From positions 1,491-8,037 of the forward strand of contig PCUH01000302.1 in assembly GCA_002770955.1 (NCBI GenBank): 6,547 nucleotides of DNA, given 5' to 3'. Origin of the DNA: Flavobacteriales bacterium CG18_big_fil_WC_8_21_14_2_50_32_9. Lineage in GTDB: Bacteria > Bacteroidota > Bacteroidia > Flavobacteriales_E > Vicingaceae. Shown here piece after piece: positions 5,830-6,547 of this stretch. Position 1 is the stretch's first letter. The number at the start of each line of letters is the position of its first letter. The notes below the pieces were generated by a model, which had not been told where the DNA came from, searched no databases, and was given only the letters and a program-made list of their open reading frames with translations. The position numbers were made by a program, and so were the translations under genes.

Positions 5830-6547
5830 ATGAAAAATATCAAACTTACACTAGTACTATTTTTGTCAGTAATATCACCTATTGTTTTGAACGCACAAAA
5901 AAAGACAATAGGACCTTCTGTGGGTGTAAACTTAATTCAAATAGAAGATACCTATTTGGGAAGTAATTTTCAATTAGGAATGCATATTGGAGCTGAAATT
6001 AACTACAATTTTAAAAGAAGATGGAGTTTAAATTCAGGTTTGTTTTTCACTCAAAAAAAGAAACATTATTCATTTGTGGACACAACAACAACTTTTGATG
6101 CTGGTGGTTTGATAGGTGGAATAATTGGTGGTGGTGGTGGAACAACAAATCCAGATGATTTGCAGGCTGATGTTTACAATACTACGAATGGAGTTGTTAC
6201 AGAAAATTTTATACAAATTCCCTTTTTGGTTAGTTACAAATTAAAAAAGTTTAATTTTTTTATCGGACCTACAGTTGGATATTTAGTAAGTGCTAATAGA
6301 AAAGAAGAAACAACATCGGAATCAACAGCAGCAGATGTTGGCTCAATAATACCTGGTGGAGCAGGAGGCTTAGGTGGGTTGTTAACACCCAGTAGCACTC
6401 CTGTTACAAAAAGTATATCCTCAACTAAAGGGTTAAGAGCTTTTGATTTGTCAGCCGAAGCAGGATTCGGTTATTCTATGGATAACGTAAAATTTAACCT
6501 GATGTATTCTTATGGTTTGTTAGATTACAGAGAGAAAAAAGAAAATG
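5830..6547 (+). CDS. Outer-membrane beta-barrel protein (PorT-like / OMP_b-brl type), 3' end outside window
   Basis: The ATG at 5830 opens a frame of 239 codons with no stop before the window ends. It begins with a Sec signal peptide (MKNIKLTLVLFLSVISPIVL, then NA|Q cleavage near residue 22). The mature part shows alternating amphipathic beta-strands typical of small Bacteroidota barrels: IGPSVGVNLIQI, FQLGMHIGAEINYNF, RRWSLNSGLFFTQKKKH, NFIQIPFLVSYKLKKFNFFIGPTVGYLVS, AFDLSAEAGFGYSM, VKFNLMYSYGL. The IQIPFLVSYK...GPTVGYL pairing is characteristic of the PorT-like/OMP_b-brl_2 families. Two loops are glycine-rich: residues 92-104 (GGLIGGIIGGGGG, with a GGT tandem run at 6127-6140) and 171-185 (GSIIPGGAGGLGGLL). 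It should insert in the outer membrane through BAM, making it a plausible client of the upstream SurA. It starts ten bases after the MoxR stop, so co-translation is likely. The ligand or function is not recognised. Confidence 0.85.
   Translation, partial: MKNIKLTLVLFLSVISPIVLNAQKKTIGPSVGVNLIQIEDTYLGSNFQLGMHIGAEINYNFKRRWSLNSGLFFTQKKKHYSFVDTTTTFDAGGLIGGIIGGGGGTTNPDDLQADVYNTTNGVVTENFIQIPFLVSYKLKKFNFFIGPTVGYLVSANRKEETTSESTAADVGSIIPGGAGGLGGLLTPSSTPVTKSISSTKGLRAFDLSAEAGFGYSMDNVKFNLMYSYGLLDYREKKEN

Overview
The window is AT-rich (roughly one third G+C by eye) and reads entirely rightward. It looks like a Bacteroidota chromosome, most likely Flavobacteriales or a close relative. The evidence is the IMP dehydrogenase, parvulin and MoxR sequences, the absence of Shine-Dalgarno motifs before the start codons (A/T-rich leaders instead), a TAnnTTTG-type -7 box, and the style of the short intergenic repeats. 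The assignment rests on recall of these families, not on a search.

Layout: (1) 2-181 is the last 59 codons of guaB (IMP dehydrogenase). (2) 182-310 is a non-coding gap with a 12-bp direct repeat and a 60-bp imperfect inverted repeat. (3) 311-2302 encodes an exported 663-aa foldase with two complete parvulin domains. (4) 2363-3238 encodes a 291-aa lipoprotein related to SurA that has no recognisable parvulin catalytic motifs. (5) 3239-3437 is a gap with a strong palindrome, enclosed by an almost perfect 27-bp inverted repeat (about 207 bp in total). The left arm of that repeat lies in the 3' end of the lipoprotein gene and the right arm carries a candidate surA promoter. (6) 3438-4802 is a SurA-type periplasmic chaperone with two parvulin-like domains. 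(7) 4851-5819 is a complete MoxR-family AAA+ ATPase. (8) 5830-6547 is the start of an outer-membrane beta-barrel protein that runs off the right edge.

How the genes fit together: three consecutive SurA/PpiD-like secreted proteins form an envelope protein-folding cluster. One has four intact catalytic histidines over two domains, one is membrane-anchored and without motifs, and one has its histidines split between two domains. Their expected clients are outer-membrane proteins crossing the periplasm, and a beta-barrel protein is encoded only ten bases after the MoxR gene. MoxR ATPases are cytoplasmic chaperone-like proteins; its link to the foldases here rests on gene order only.

Nothing in the window is clearly a new molecular system. 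The points most worth following up are the 207-bp inverted-repeat structure between the lipoprotein gene and surA, and the unequal distribution of catalytic residues over the three foldases.
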